Source of the DNA: Acidobacteriota bacterium
GTDB lineage: Bacteria; Acidobacteriota; Thermoanaerobaculia; Multivoradales; Multivoraceae
NCBI GenBank assembly: GCA_011525365.1
Contig: WTGQ01000002.1
Location: forward strand, 2,195,962-2,259,961
Length of the DNA: 64,000 bases
Direction: 5' to 3'
Part shown: positions 17,255-26,686 of the stretch, in pieces
Numbering within the stretch: the stretch's first letter is position 1
Layout of the letters: every line of letters starts with the position of its first letter
Notes under the pieces: model-generated
What the model saw: the letters and a program-made list of their open reading frames with translations, nothing else
The model's database searches: none
What the model was told of the DNA's origin: nothing
Position numbers and translations under genes: made by a program

Positions 17255-18556
17255 ATGAAGCGTTCAGTCGTCCCCTGTCTCGTCCTTCCGCTCACGGTCG
17301 TCGCCGCGCCCGCGACGGCCGCCGATCGCGACGCGCCGACCTTCTACGCCGACGTGCTGCCCGTGCTCCAGATGCACTGCCAGGACTGTCACCGTCCGGC
17401 GGGAGCGAACTATGGCGGGATGAGGGCGCCGATGGCTCTGACCACCTACGCCGAGGTGCGGCCCTGGGCCCGGTCGATCGCCCGCACCGTCGCGGCCCGC
17501 GAGATGCCGCCCTGGGACGCCCATCCGCAACACGACGGCACGTTCGCGAACGAACGGGTGCTCAACGCGGCGGAAATCGAGATCCTGGTCAACTGGGCCG
17601 GTAGCGGCGCCGCCCCCGGCGACGCCGCCGACGCCCCACCGCCGCGCGAGTTTCCGAGCACCGGCGGCTGGGTCGTGGGCAAGCCCGACCTCGTCGTGAC
17701 GATGCCCGAGCCCTACTTCGTCGAGGACGATGTCGAAGACCTCTACGCGGCGTTCTCCTACGTTCTGACCGAAGAAGACCTGCCGGAAGACCGCTGGGTG
17801 GTCGCCTTCCAGTGCAAGCCGGACAGCGAGATCATCCACCACTTCAACCTTCACCTGCTGGCGCCGGACGAGAACGGCGAATTGCCGCCGCCGCCCGCGT
17901 TCCCTAACCAGGATCAGATCGCCCCCTCACCCGAGAACGCCGGCAACTACATGGGCGGCGTCTCCTCCGGCAGTGACGCGAACCGCTACCCGGAGGGCTA
18001 CGGCTTCCTGCTCCGGAAGGGCTCGCGGGTGACGTTCGACGTCCACTACCACAAGGAGCCCGGCACCGGCACGGGCGTGTGGGACCAGTCGTCGATCGGC
18101 TTCATCTTCGCCGACGAACCCGTCACCCGTTCGCTCGGCTCGGGTCTGCGGCCGATCATGGACTTCACCTTCGCCATACCTCCAAACGACGGCAACCACC
18201 AGGTCGGTCCCTACTCCACCGTCGCACGGCGGGACACGGACATCATCGCGCTCATGCCGCACATGCACATGCGTGGCAAGGCCGCCCGGTTCGAGGCGTT
18301 TTACCCGGACGGCACGACGGAGGTGCTGCTGGAGGTGCCCGAGTTCGACTTCTCCTGGCAGACGGTCTACTACTACGACCAGATGAAGCGCATCCCCAAG
18401 GGCACGCGCATCGAGTACACCGCCTGGTACGACAACTCGCCCGAGAAGGCGGCTCGCTACGGCTTCGACTCGAGTCGCACAGTCCGCTTCGGCCAGCCCT
18501 CCACCGACGAGATGATGATGGGCTTCATGATGAGCGCCGCCGTTCCCGAGGAGTAG
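17255..18556 (+). CDS. exported cytochrome c / copper type II monooxygenase-like protein
   Basis: A 433-residue protein with a signal peptide (about 1-22). It combines a single CxxCH haem site (C42-QD-C45-H46) with a two-domain copper fold like peptidylglycine/dopamine monooxygenases. Putative CuH ligands are the HH pair at 195-196 and VHYH near 264. The CuM set is the HMH of PHMHMRG (H336, H338) with a methionine in the MMMGFMM stretch near the C-terminus. Such haem plus copper proteins recur in Acidobacteria and Planctomycetes genomes; the substrate is unknown. Its 3' end overlaps the convergent TMEM220-like gene. Confidence 0.8.
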   Translation: MKRSVVPCLVLPLTVVAAPATAADRDAPTFYADVLPVLQMHCQDCHRPAGANYGGMRAPMALTTYAEVRPWARSIARTVAAREMPPWDAHPQHDGTFANERVLNAAEIEILVNWAGSGAAPGDAADAPPPREFPSTGGWVVGKPDLVVTMPEPYFVEDDVEDLYAAFSYVLTEEDLPEDRWVVAFQCKPDSEIIHHFNLHLLAPDENGELPPPPAFPNQDQIAPSPENAGNYMGGVSSGSDANRYPEGYGFLLRKGSRVTFDVHYHKEPGTGTGVWDQSSIGFIFADEPVTRSLGSGLRPIMDFTFAIPPNDGNHQVGPYSTVARRDTDIIALMPHMHMRGKAARFEAFYPDGTTEVLLEVPEFDFSWQTVYYYDQMKRIPKGTRIEYTAWYDNSPEKAARYGFDSSRTVRFGQPSTDEMMMGFMMSAAVPEE

Positions 18557-18929
18557 CCGCTCGCTGCGCGGCGACGAGAAAGCCGCCGGCAATCAGCAGA
18601 CCCAGCAACTCCCGGCTGTGCTCGATGTACATCCGGCTGGCCGACATCGGGGCCCACAGATCGCTGGTCGGACGGTTCAGGAGCCAGTCGACGAACCCCG
18701 GCAGCGTCAGCGCGACACCAGCCACCGTGACCGCGGCGAGCGCCAGAAAGACGACACGGGGCAGCGGCCGGTAGGCGGCGATCGTGCAGGCACAGGCGAT
18801 CGCGGCGTAGTAGGTCACCCAGATCAGCGGATCCGGATCGTTGATCTGCAGCATGGCGAAGACGAGCATCGCCAGGCCTAGTAACAGGGGCAGGAATCGG
18901 GGACTTGAGCGACGCTGTGGCGACTCCAT
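18525..18929 (-). CDS. TMEM220-like small membrane protein
   Basis: A 134-residue protein with four predicted transmembrane helices. FAMLQINDPDPLIWVTYY after the first helix resembles the NDPDP stretch of TMEM220-family proteins, whose function is unknown. The frame is open to 18998, but ATG at 18929 places the first helix normally and leaves room for the promoter of the divergent regulator. It overlaps the 3' end of the copper monooxygenase-like gene by 32 bp. Confidence 0.7.
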   Translation of the reverse strand: MESPQRRSSPRFLPLLLGLAMLVFAMLQINDPDPLIWVTYYAAIACACTIAAYRPLPRVVFLALAAVTVAGVALTLPGFVDWLLNRPTSDLWAPMSASRMYIEHSRELLGLLIAGGFLVAAQRAATPRERRRSS

Positions 18930-18991
18930 CGCAGCGAGGTTAGCGCGGCCAAGGGACCCCACCTGGTTCATCGCGTTTATGGTGTTCAGTC

Positions 18992-19020
18992 TTGACAAAA
19001 CAAACCGGATGATTCAACAT
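18992..19020 (+). promoter_or_regulatory. candidate promoter of the regulator-RND efflux operon
   Basis: A perfect -35 hexamer TTGACA (18992-18997) is followed 17 nt later by CAACAT (19015-19020), a weak -10. This AT-rich patch precedes the regulator ATG at 19030. A repressor site is expected here, but no clear long palindrome is seen. Confidence 0.45.
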
Positions 19021-19029
19021 CTCTGACTC

Positions 19030-19572
19030 ATGACCGTCACCGAGCCGATCTCCGCTCCGGATCCATCCGCCGAGTCCTCCGCCGCCGACTTCAGCGTGCG
19101 CGTCGCGGAGGAGCGCTTCATCGAAGCGATGGGGCTAGCGCACGAAGAGGACCGCCTGCCCCGGATCGCAGGCCGCCTCGTCGGCCTGCTCATCCTCTCG
19201 GCCGACCCCGTCCGCTTCGACCATCTCGCTGAGCACTTGCGGGTCAGCCGCGCCAGCATCAGCACGAACACCCGCCTGCTGGAGAACATGGGGGTCATCC
19301 AGCGGGTCACCCGCCCGGGTGACCGCCGCGACTACTTCAAGATCAACGAGGAGCCGGGCCTGCTGTTGCGGATCGTCGATCGCTACCGGGCACGGCAGGC
19401 CAGCGCCGAGGAGATGAAGCAGGCACTCCTTCCCGAGTCGGAGGCCGGCGGCGTCGTCGCCGAGCGCCTGGACCGGCTCATCCGCTTCTACTCGATCCTT
19501 GCCGACAGCCTCAACTCCGTACTCGCGGCGATGGCGGGTGGCGACGGCAACTCCCGACCCGGCACTGCGTAG
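19030..19572 (+). CDS. GbsR/MarR-type transcriptional regulator
   Basis: A 180-residue winged-helix regulator. The helix-turn-helix is around FDHLAEHLRVSRASISTNTR, followed by the wing VTRPGDRRDYFKI. The C-terminal helical part (about 115-170) probably dimerises. It is the first gene of a plus-strand operon with an RND periplasmic adaptor and an RND permease, so it probably represses the pump and responds to its substrates. That link rests on position only. Twenty-one bases separate it from the adaptor gene. Confidence 0.85.
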   Translation: MTVTEPISAPDPSAESSAADFSVRVAEERFIEAMGLAHEEDRLPRIAGRLVGLLILSADPVRFDHLAEHLRVSRASISTNTRLLENMGVIQRVTRPGDRRDYFKINEEPGLLLRIVDRYRARQASAEEMKQALLPESEAGGVVAERLDRLIRFYSILADSLNSVLAAMAGGDGNSRPGTA

Positions 19573-19593
19573 ACGACGCCAACGGAACGACTC

Positions 19594-20862
19594 ATGTCCC
19601 TGTTTCAGCAATCGAAGAAAGGCGTAGCCGTCAGGCGCCGCAGCCGGATCAGCCGCCCGCAGATCGCGGGACTTGCCGTCGCGGCCCTCGTGCTCGTCGC
19701 GGCAGCCGTGTTCGCCTTCGGCCTCGGGTCCCAGGCTCGCGCCGGCGGCCAGTCGGGAGACGCCCAGATGGCGCAGGCCGTGCCCGTGCGAGCCGTCGCC
19801 GCGCGTCGCGGACACCTCTCCGTGCGCACCGCGTACTCGGGCGAACTCGTGGGCGAGGTCTCGGACATCTCACCCCAGGTTTCGGGACTCCTGGTCGAGG
19901 TGCCGGCACGAATCGGCCAGCGAGTCGCAGCCGGCACGGTGCTGGCCGTGATCGCGGACGTCGAAGTGAGAAACCAGCTTCAGGAGGCACGGGGCCAGCT
20001 CGGCGTCGCGGAGGCCAACCGTGATCGTGCGGCGGCTGAACTCGTCGGCGTCGAAGCCGACTACCAAAGGGCGATGGAGCTCTACGACCAGGGTCTTCTC
20101 TCCGAGCAGGAGCAGCAGCAGGTCACCTCCCAGTACGCGACGAGCAAGGCGAACCTGGCCGCCGGCGAGGCCCAGGTCCAGCAGTCGGCGGCCCGCGAGG
20201 CGCTGCTCGCCGAGCAGTTCGCGAACACCCGGGTACGGGCGCCATTCGACGCGGTCGTCTCGGACCGCTACCTGGACCGCGGCGCCCTGGTCCAGCCGGG
20301 CACGCCGATTCTGCGCCTGGTCGAGGAGGCGCCGCTCCTGGTCCAGTTCCGGGTTCCGGAACGGGATCTTTCCGCGGTCCAGACCGGCGCCGCCTTCGAT
20401 GTGGCCACCGAAGCCACGGGCGAGCGGACGTTCTCCGGCATCGTGCGCCGGGTCGCCGGCGAGGTGCGCCGCAACGACCGTACCGTGCTCGTCGAGGGCG
20501 AGTTGGCCGAGACGGACGACCTGCTCCTGCCGGGCATGTACGCCGACGTTTCCGTCAGCCTGCGCGACCTGGACAACGCCCTGATCGTGCCGGGCACCGC
20601 CCTGCTGGAACGCGTGGCGATGGACGGCGCGCGTTCCACCGGCGTCATGGTGCCGGTCGACGGCCTCGCCCAGTGGCGCGCGGTCACCGTCGCGGGCCGC
20701 TCAGGGGAGTACAGCGCGATCGCCGGCCCGATCGAAGCCGGCGAACTCGTCCTGACGATGGGCCACAACCAGTTGGGCCACGGCGCGCCCGTACGGGTGG
20801 TCCGCAACGAGCCCCAACCATCAGAAGCACAGCCCTCCCCCACCGGCGCCGCCGGATTCTGA
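19594..20862 (+). CDS. RND efflux periplasmic adaptor (membrane fusion) protein
   Basis: A 422-residue HlyD/AcrA-type adaptor. A cytoplasmic basic N-terminus precedes one membrane helix (about 27-47), then the lipoyl/biotinyl-like half VSGLLVEVPARIGQRVAAGT, a coiled-coil hairpin (about 125-210), the second lipoyl half with VRAPFDAVVSDRYLD, and a beta-barrel plus membrane-proximal domain. It links the permease at 20871 to an outer-membrane channel. No TolC-like gene is in the window. The C-terminus ends in a short Pro/Gln-rich tail. Confidence 0.92.
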   Translation: MSLFQQSKKGVAVRRRSRISRPQIAGLAVAALVLVAAAVFAFGLGSQARAGGQSGDAQMAQAVPVRAVAARRGHLSVRTAYSGELVGEVSDISPQVSGLLVEVPARIGQRVAAGTVLAVIADVEVRNQLQEARGQLGVAEANRDRAAAELVGVEADYQRAMELYDQGLLSEQEQQQVTSQYATSKANLAAGEAQVQQSAAREALLAEQFANTRVRAPFDAVVSDRYLDRGALVQPGTPILRLVEEAPLLVQFRVPERDLSAVQTGAAFDVATEATGERTFSGIVRRVAGEVRRNDRTVLVEGELAETDDLLLPGMYADVSVSLRDLDNALIVPGTALLERVAMDGARSTGVMVPVDGLAQWRAVTVAGRSGEYSAIAGPIEAGELVLTMGHNQLGHGAPVRVVRNEPQPSEAQPSPTGAAGF

Positions 20863-20870
20863 GGCCGACC

Positions 20871-23800
20871 ATGAACCTCCCCCGCCTTTCCGCCAACCGC
20901 CCGGTAGGCGTGACCATGCTCTATGTCTGCGTCGTCGTGCTCGGGCTCGTTGCCGTGCGCCAGCTCGCCGTGGACCTGATGCCCGAGGTCGACATGCCCC
21001 GGATCTCGATCACCACGACCTACGAGGGCGTGGCGCCGGAGGAGATGGAGAGCCTGATCACCCGCCCGGTCGAGCAGGCCCTGTCCACTGTCACCGGCCT
21101 CGACCAGTTGAACTCCATGTCCGCGGAGGGCATGAGCAGCATCCAGGCCCAGTTCGACTGGGGCGTCGACCTGAACGAAGTCGTGAACGACATCCGCGAG
21201 CAGCTCGACTTCGTGCGGGGCATGCTGCCCGAGGACGCGTCCGAACCGACCCTGTTCAAGTTCAACCTCTCCGACATGCCGGTCGTCTTCCTCGGCCTGT
21301 CGGGCACGGGCGATGCGCGCCAGGTCCGCCACATGGCCGAGCAGACGATCAGCCGGCGGCTGGAACGCCTGCCCGGCGTCGCCTCGGTGGACATCCAGGG
21401 CGGCCGCGTGCGGGAGATCCAGGTCCAGCTCGCCGCTGACCGGATGGCGGCGCTGAGCATCACGCCGAGCGAAGTCACCATGGCCCTGTCCCGCGAGAAC
21501 CGGAACGTCTCGGCGGGCGACATGCTCGAGACCGGTCGGGAGGTCCTGATCCGGGCGATCGGCGAGTTCGAGCGCAAGGTCGACGTAGAGAACACGATCG
21601 TCGCGATCCGCGACGGCCGGCCGATCCTGGTGCGGGATGTCGGTCGGGTCGACGACGGCATCCGCGAAATGACGAACGAGCTCTGGATCAACGGTACGCC
21701 GGGCATGCGGATGTACGTGATGAAGCAGTCCGGCGCCAACACGGTCGAGGTCGTGGACCGGTTGAAGCGCGAGATCGACGCGATCAACCGCGACTACGCG
21801 GGCCGCGCCGAGATCACGATTCTCATGGACGGCGCGGAGTTCATCCGCCAGGCAGTGAACAACGTTCAGTTAGGGGCCGTGTTCGGGGCCGCGCTGGCGG
21901 TACTCGTACTGATGTTCTTCCTCCGCGACATGCGGGCGACCCTGATCGTGGGCGCCGCGATTCCGATTTCGGTGCTGGCGACGGTCGCCCTGATGTACTT
22001 CAACGGCTTCACGCTGAACGTGATCTCCCTGGCCGGCATCGCGCTCGGCGTCGGCATGCTGGTCGACGGCTCGATCGTGGTGCTCGAGAGCATCTACCGC
22101 CGGCTCCACGAGGGCGAACGTCCCACCGCGGCCGCGGTCGCCGGCACGAACGAGGTGGCGATGGCGATCGCCGCCGGAACGCTGACCACGGTGGCCGTCT
22201 TCCTGCCGGTGGTCTTCATCTCCGGGTTCGCCGGGATCTTCTTCAACCAGTTGGCGATCACGGTCAGTTTCGCCCTGCTCTGCGCGCTGTTCGTCGCCCT
22301 CACGCTGATTCCGGCCGCCGCCGCCCGCTGGCTGCGGGAGGTTCCGAAGAGCCGCCAGGTGACGGACGAGTGCGTCGCCGCCCTCGGGCCGGTCGACATG
22401 GCCTACGGCCGGATGATCGAGTGGGCCCTCGGCAGGCCCGGCCTGGTGATGGCCACGGCCGTCGTGCTCCTGCTCGGGTCCTTCGCGCTGGTTCCCATCA
22501 TCGGTCTCGAGCTGATGCCCGAGAGCGACGAGGGCCAACTCAACATGCGGGTCGAGATGCCCGTCGGCGCTCCCCTCGACGCGACGACCGGAACGATGCG
22601 GGAGATCGAGACCCGAGTTCGCGACGCGCTCAGACCGGGCGAACTCGACAGCCTGATCACCACCGCGGGTCCCGAGAGCTGGTGGCGGCCCGCCCAGTCC
22701 AACCAGGGCACGATGGAGATCCTGCTCACCCCGCTGACCGATCGAAGTCGCGGCCAGGAGGAGATCCTCGCGTCGATCCGCCATGCCGTCGACGACGTGC
22801 CGGCGGCCCAGATCCAGCTGTTCGCGTCGTCGAGCAACATGATGATGCGCATGATGCGCGGCGGCCAGGACGCCCGCCTGGTGGTCGAGATCCGCGGCCA
22901 CGACCTGGACGAGGGCAACGAACTCGCGCGGCGCGTGATCGACGCGATGGTCTCGGTCCCCGGGGTCGTCCACCCCCGGATCGACCGCGAATCCGGCCAG
23001 CTCGAGCGAACCCTGCGGGTCGACCGCGCCCGTCTCGCCGAACTGGGCCTCAACGGCAGCCAGGTCGCCGACGCGGTCGAGCACTACGTCCTCGGACGGG
23101 TGGCGACCAAGTTCCGCGACCAGGGCGACGAGTTCGACATCCGGGTCCAGCTCCAGCCCGACGACCGGCTGCGCATCGAGCAGTTGCCGCAACTGCCGAT
23201 CGTCACTCCGCGCGGCGACATCGTGCCCCTGGGTTCGGTCGCCAGCATCAATCCGGGCGAGGGGCCCCTCTCCATCAACCGCGAGAACCAGGAGCGCTAC
23301 ATGCAGGTCCTCGCCGGCATCGACGGACGAAGGTTCAGCGACGTGGCGAGCGATGTCGAGGCCGCCCTGGCGCGCGTTGAGACGCCCTATGGCTTCACGA
23401 TCGAGATGGGCGGTGAGCTGGAAGAGCAGCGCCAGGTCTTCGTGGAGCTTCTGATCGGCGTACTTCTCGCCGTCTTCCTCGTCTACACGGTGATGGCGGT
23501 CCAGTTCGAGTCCCTGGTCCAGCCCCTGGTCATCATGACCGCGGTTCCCTTCTCGCTGCTCGGCGTGCTGCTGACACTGGCGGTCACCGGCACGACCCTG
23601 AACATGAACTCGTTCCTCGGCCTCGTCGTCCTGGTCGGGATCGTGGTCAACAACGCGATCGTTCTGGTCGACAACGTGAACCGAATGCGCCGCGATGTCG
23701 GCTGCACCCTCCGCGAAGCCCTGATCCGCGGCTCCAGGCGTCGCCTGCGACCGATCCTGATGACGACGCTGACCACCGCCCTCGGCCTGCTGCCGCTGAC

Positions 23801-24035
23801 CCTCGGAATCGGCGAGGGCGCCGAACTCCAGGCGCCGCTGGCCCGCGTGGTGGTCGGCGGCCTGCTCGCCTCGACGCTGATCACGCTGATCTTCGTGCCT
23901 TCGCTCTATCTCCTGGTCGAGCGCGGCCGCGAACGGCGACGGGCCATTCGCGGGCGCCGAAAAGCGGCCCGGAAGGCCGGCGTGCATATCCCCCAAGCCG
24001 CGCCGGCGATGCAGCGGTCCCGGGTTCAGGCCTGA
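20871..24035 (+). CDS. RND-family efflux permease
   Basis: A 1054-residue AcrB/MexB-like transporter with twelve helices and two large periplasmic loops. ATG at 20871 lies 8 bp after the adaptor stop; the frame is open further upstream only inside the adaptor. Family stretches include RPVGVTMLYVCVVVLGLVAV, LMPEVDMPRISI, FLPVVFISGFAG and GIVVNNAIVLVDNVNRMR. In helix 4 the proton-relay pair, Asp-Asp in AcrB, reads D399-G400 (LVDGSIVV). This is seen in some RND branches and suggests a different relay. Probably exports small hydrophobic compounds; substrates are unknown. Confidence 0.94.
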   Translation: MNLPRLSANRPVGVTMLYVCVVVLGLVAVRQLAVDLMPEVDMPRISITTTYEGVAPEEMESLITRPVEQALSTVTGLDQLNSMSAEGMSSIQAQFDWGVDLNEVVNDIREQLDFVRGMLPEDASEPTLFKFNLSDMPVVFLGLSGTGDARQVRHMAEQTISRRLERLPGVASVDIQGGRVREIQVQLAADRMAALSITPSEVTMALSRENRNVSAGDMLETGREVLIRAIGEFERKVDVENTIVAIRDGRPILVRDVGRVDDGIREMTNELWINGTPGMRMYVMKQSGANTVEVVDRLKREIDAINRDYAGRAEITILMDGAEFIRQAVNNVQLGAVFGAALAVLVLMFFLRDMRATLIVGAAIPISVLATVALMYFNGFTLNVISLAGIALGVGMLVDGSIVVLESIYRRLHEGERPTAAAVAGTNEVAMAIAAGTLTTVAVFLPVVFISGFAGIFFNQLAITVSFALLCALFVALTLIPAAAARWLREVPKSRQVTDECVAALGPVDMAYGRMIEWALGRPGLVMATAVVLLLGSFALVPIIGLELMPESDEGQLNMRVEMPVGAPLDATTGTMREIETRVRDALRPGELDSLITTAGPESWWRPAQSNQGTMEILLTPLTDRSRGQEEILASIRHAVDDVPAAQIQLFASSSNMMMRMMRGGQDARLVVEIRGHDLDEGNELARRVIDAMVSVPGVVHPRIDRESGQLERTLRVDRARLAELGLNGSQVADAVEHYVLGRVATKFRDQGDEFDIRVQLQPDDRLRIEQLPQLPIVTPRGDIVPLGSVASINPGEGPLSINRENQERYMQVLAGIDGRRFSDVASDVEAALARVETPYGFTIEMGGELEEQRQVFVELLIGVLLAVFLVYTVMAVQFESLVQPLVIMTAVPFSLLGVLLTLAVTGTTLNMNSFLGLVVLVGIVVNNAIVLVDNVNRMRRDVGCTLREALIRGSRRRLRPILMTTLTTALGLLPLTLGIGEGAELQAPLARVVVGGLLASTLITLIFVPSLYLLVERGRERRRAIRGRRKAARKAGVHIPQAAPAMQRSRVQA

Positions 24036-24048
24036 GTGCGGAACAGAC

Positions 24049-26643
24049 TCACTCGCCGCCGCCCCAGCGGTACTGCAACCGGGCGTAGTAGTACCCGCCG
24101 CTGACGTCGAACGGCGCGCGGGTGCTGTACAGGTTGCCCAGCAGCATCGGCGTCGGGTTTCCGTCGCCGGTTTCACCCAGGGCGTTGCGAGCGCCGATCG
24201 CCAGGCGGGTTCCGTCGCGCAGCGGGACGCCGGCCTCGACGTCCAGCAGGTACACGCCGCCGAAGTCGAGGCCGATGAACGGGTCGTACCAGCCGTCGTA
24301 GTAGCCGAGCCGGGCGAGCAGCTCGACCGGTCGCCGGGTCGACGTGTGACGGCCCAGTTCGTGGTGCACCGTCGCGTTCCAGCGCACTCCCGGCAGAGCC
24401 TCCTCCAGCTCGCGGATGCGCTGCTGGTCCAGGGTCAGCGGGTTGAAGTCCACGACCTCAGTCGAGGTCACATTGAGCGCCAGATCGAGCGTCGTGTGTC
24501 CGCCGGCCTGCGGCGGCCGCCAGGTAACGACCAGGTCGACACCCTCCGTGCGGGTCTCGAAGTCGTTGGCGAAGAAACGGAAGTTCGTGATGTTGGCGGC
24601 GTTCGTGATGCCTTCAGCCAGCAGTTGCTCGACCTCGAAGGGCTGGAGCGCGAACAGGCCGGTCACTCCCAACCGATCGCTCACGTCGACGCGGAACACG
24701 TCCGCCGTGATCGTCAACGGGCCGCGCTCGAAGACCGCGCCGGCGGCCAGGTTGACCGACTTCTCAGCGTCGAGCGCCTTGCCTCCGCGCAGTTCGGCGA
24801 CCCTGGAGGCCGGCGGGATCGTGCCGTTGTTCACCAGTTCGAACCGCTCCGCGTCCCACTGCGTCGAGACGTTGAACGCATTCTGCTGGCCTGGCGTCGG
24901 CGCCCGGAAGCCCGTCGAGGCGCTCGCGCGCAGGGCGAGCGCCTGGGAGACCTGGCGGCGGCCCGCGACCTTGCCGTTGAGCGTCGAGCCGAAGTCCTCA
25001 TAGTTCTCGAAACGCGCCGCCAGACCCAGGCTCCAGGACTCGTCCGGCGGCCCGTACTCCAGGTCGCCGTAGACCGCCGCGTTGGAACGGGTCCAGTCTC
25101 CCGCCGCGACCGGGCTGAACCCGGGGAAGCCGTTCGAGCCGGAACTGAATCCCTGCCGGGCGTAGGGGCCAATCTGCCAGGAGGCGGGGTCGCCGAGGCC
25201 GATCTCGAACCGCTCCTCGCGCCACTCCAGCCCGCCGGCGAGGTAGAGCCGTTCGCCAAGCTGACGCAACAGATCGACGTTCGCGCTCACGTCCTGCTGG
25301 CCGTACAGGCCGGGCTCGAAGGATGTTGGGCTGAGCGGCCCGAGCGACGCGTTCACGCTGTCGAACAGCAGGAAGTCGATCTCGTTCCGGCCGGTGCTGA
25401 CGCTCACGTCCCATACCGTCCCGGACGCGGTGAACCCGCGCACCCCGAGGACGAGCGACGAATCCACGCGGTCGCCGCCGAACACCGGCTGGAAGCCCCC
25501 CGGAAAGAGCTCCTGGAAGCTGAAGCAGTTCGGATCGTCGAACACCCGGGCGAGCGCGTCCTGATCCGGCAGCGCGTCCGTCACCGCGACAACCGGGCAT
25601 CCCGCCGAGCCGTCCGGCGTCCCGTCGACCGCGTCCAGGACGTCGCCGATCAGCAGCGTCGCACCGCCGTCGCCGCTATAGACCGCGTCCCGGGTGTTCG
25701 GGTTGCGGAAGAAGAAATTCCTCGCCGTCACGTTCCGGTCCGCATGGTTCGCCCAGCCGTAGAACCGCACCGTCCCGCTGCTACCCAGGGGCCGGCCGAA
25801 GTTGATCCAGAACTTCACGTCGTCGTCGACCTCGGCCTTGCCCCACCTCTGGGCGGGATCGGCTACATGGGTGTTCCCCACGGCGACCAGAGCCGCCGCG
25901 TCCGCTCGCTGGACTGCGCGATTCGTCGGGTTCGCGCCGCCGACCTCAAGGCTCAGATTCGCGAAACCGCTTTCGCCCCAGGGCAAGCCGAGGTTGCCGG
26001 CAACGGTGACGGATTCGCCGTCGCCCGCATCGTACAGGCCGGTCAGCACCTCCAGTGAACCGCCGGTCCGTGCCTCCTTGAGCCGGAAGTTCATGATCCC
26101 CGCGATCGCGTCGGAGCCGTACTGCGCCGAAGCGCCGTCCCTCAGGACCTCGACCTGACGAAGCGCGATGGCCGGAATCGCGGACAGGTCCGGTCCCTGA
26201 GCACCGTGGGAGACACCGATGCGCGACCACAGGATCACGGCCCCGCGGTGCCGCCGCTTGCCGTTCACCAGCACCAGCGTGTGATCGGGCGCCAGGCCGC
26301 GGAGGTTCGTCGGCCGCACGATGGTCGCCGCGTCGCCGCTGATCGAACTGATGTTCAGCGACGGCACCACCGTGCGCAGAAGCTGGTCGAGGTTCGTCTC
26401 CCCCTGATGAGTCACGTGCTCGGCGGCGATGACGTCGATGGGCACCATCGACTTCGTCACCGAACGCTCCCGGGCCCGGCTGCCGGTGACGACGATTTCC
26501 TCGTCGACGTGTGCCGCGGGTTCGCTTCCCGCTTCGGCAGCATCGCGCTCGACATCGTCGGGCTGCTGAGCGCCCAACGGACCAGCCAGCAACAAGGCGA
26601 GCAACAGCACAAACGCCGCAAGGCGCCGCCAAGGAACTACCAT
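24049..26643 (-). CDS. TonB-dependent outer-membrane receptor
   Basis: An 864-residue TonB-dependent transporter. A signal peptide covers about residues 1-25, a TonB-box-like DEEIVVTGSR lies at 48-57, then a plug domain (about 60-190, with VLVNGKRRHRG and VEVLRDGASAQYGSDAIAG) and a long beta-barrel ending in aromatic YYARLQYRW. ATG at 26643 after GGAGGG is preferred to an in-frame TTG at 26652. It follows a PQQ alcohol dehydrogenase and a dihaem cytochrome on the same strand, so it may import a substrate, a metal chelate or a cofactor related to that dehydrogenase. Confidence 0.93.
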   Translation of the reverse strand: MVVPWRRLAAFVLLLALLLAGPLGAQQPDDVERDAAEAGSEPAAHVDEEIVVTGSRARERSVTKSMVPIDVIAAEHVTHQGETNLDQLLRTVVPSLNISSISGDAATIVRPTNLRGLAPDHTLVLVNGKRRHRGAVILWSRIGVSHGAQGPDLSAIPAIALRQVEVLRDGASAQYGSDAIAGIMNFRLKEARTGGSLEVLTGLYDAGDGESVTVAGNLGLPWGESGFANLSLEVGGANPTNRAVQRADAAALVAVGNTHVADPAQRWGKAEVDDDVKFWINFGRPLGSSGTVRFYGWANHADRNVTARNFFFRNPNTRDAVYSGDGGATLLIGDVLDAVDGTPDGSAGCPVVAVTDALPDQDALARVFDDPNCFSFQELFPGGFQPVFGGDRVDSSLVLGVRGFTASGTVWDVSVSTGRNEIDFLLFDSVNASLGPLSPTSFEPGLYGQQDVSANVDLLRQLGERLYLAGGLEWREERFEIGLGDPASWQIGPYARQGFSSGSNGFPGFSPVAAGDWTRSNAAVYGDLEYGPPDESWSLGLAARFENYEDFGSTLNGKVAGRRQVSQALALRASASTGFRAPTPGQQNAFNVSTQWDAERFELVNNGTIPPASRVAELRGGKALDAEKSVNLAAGAVFERGPLTITADVFRVDVSDRLGVTGLFALQPFEVEQLLAEGITNAANITNFRFFANDFETRTEGVDLVVTWRPPQAGGHTTLDLALNVTSTEVVDFNPLTLDQQRIRELEEALPGVRWNATVHHELGRHTSTRRPVELLARLGYYDGWYDPFIGLDFGGVYLLDVEAGVPLRDGTRLAIGARNALGETGDGNPTPMLLGNLYSTRAPFDVSGGYYYARLQYRWGGGE

Positions 26644-26686
26644 CTCCCGCAACCCTCCGCCCAGTTGGCGCCGACCGACTCGGAGC

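Noticed and set aside
21870-24176. 768-codon minus-strand open frame across the RND permease
   Set aside because: It is a shadow of the permease; the other strand has full family motifs and normal codon composition.
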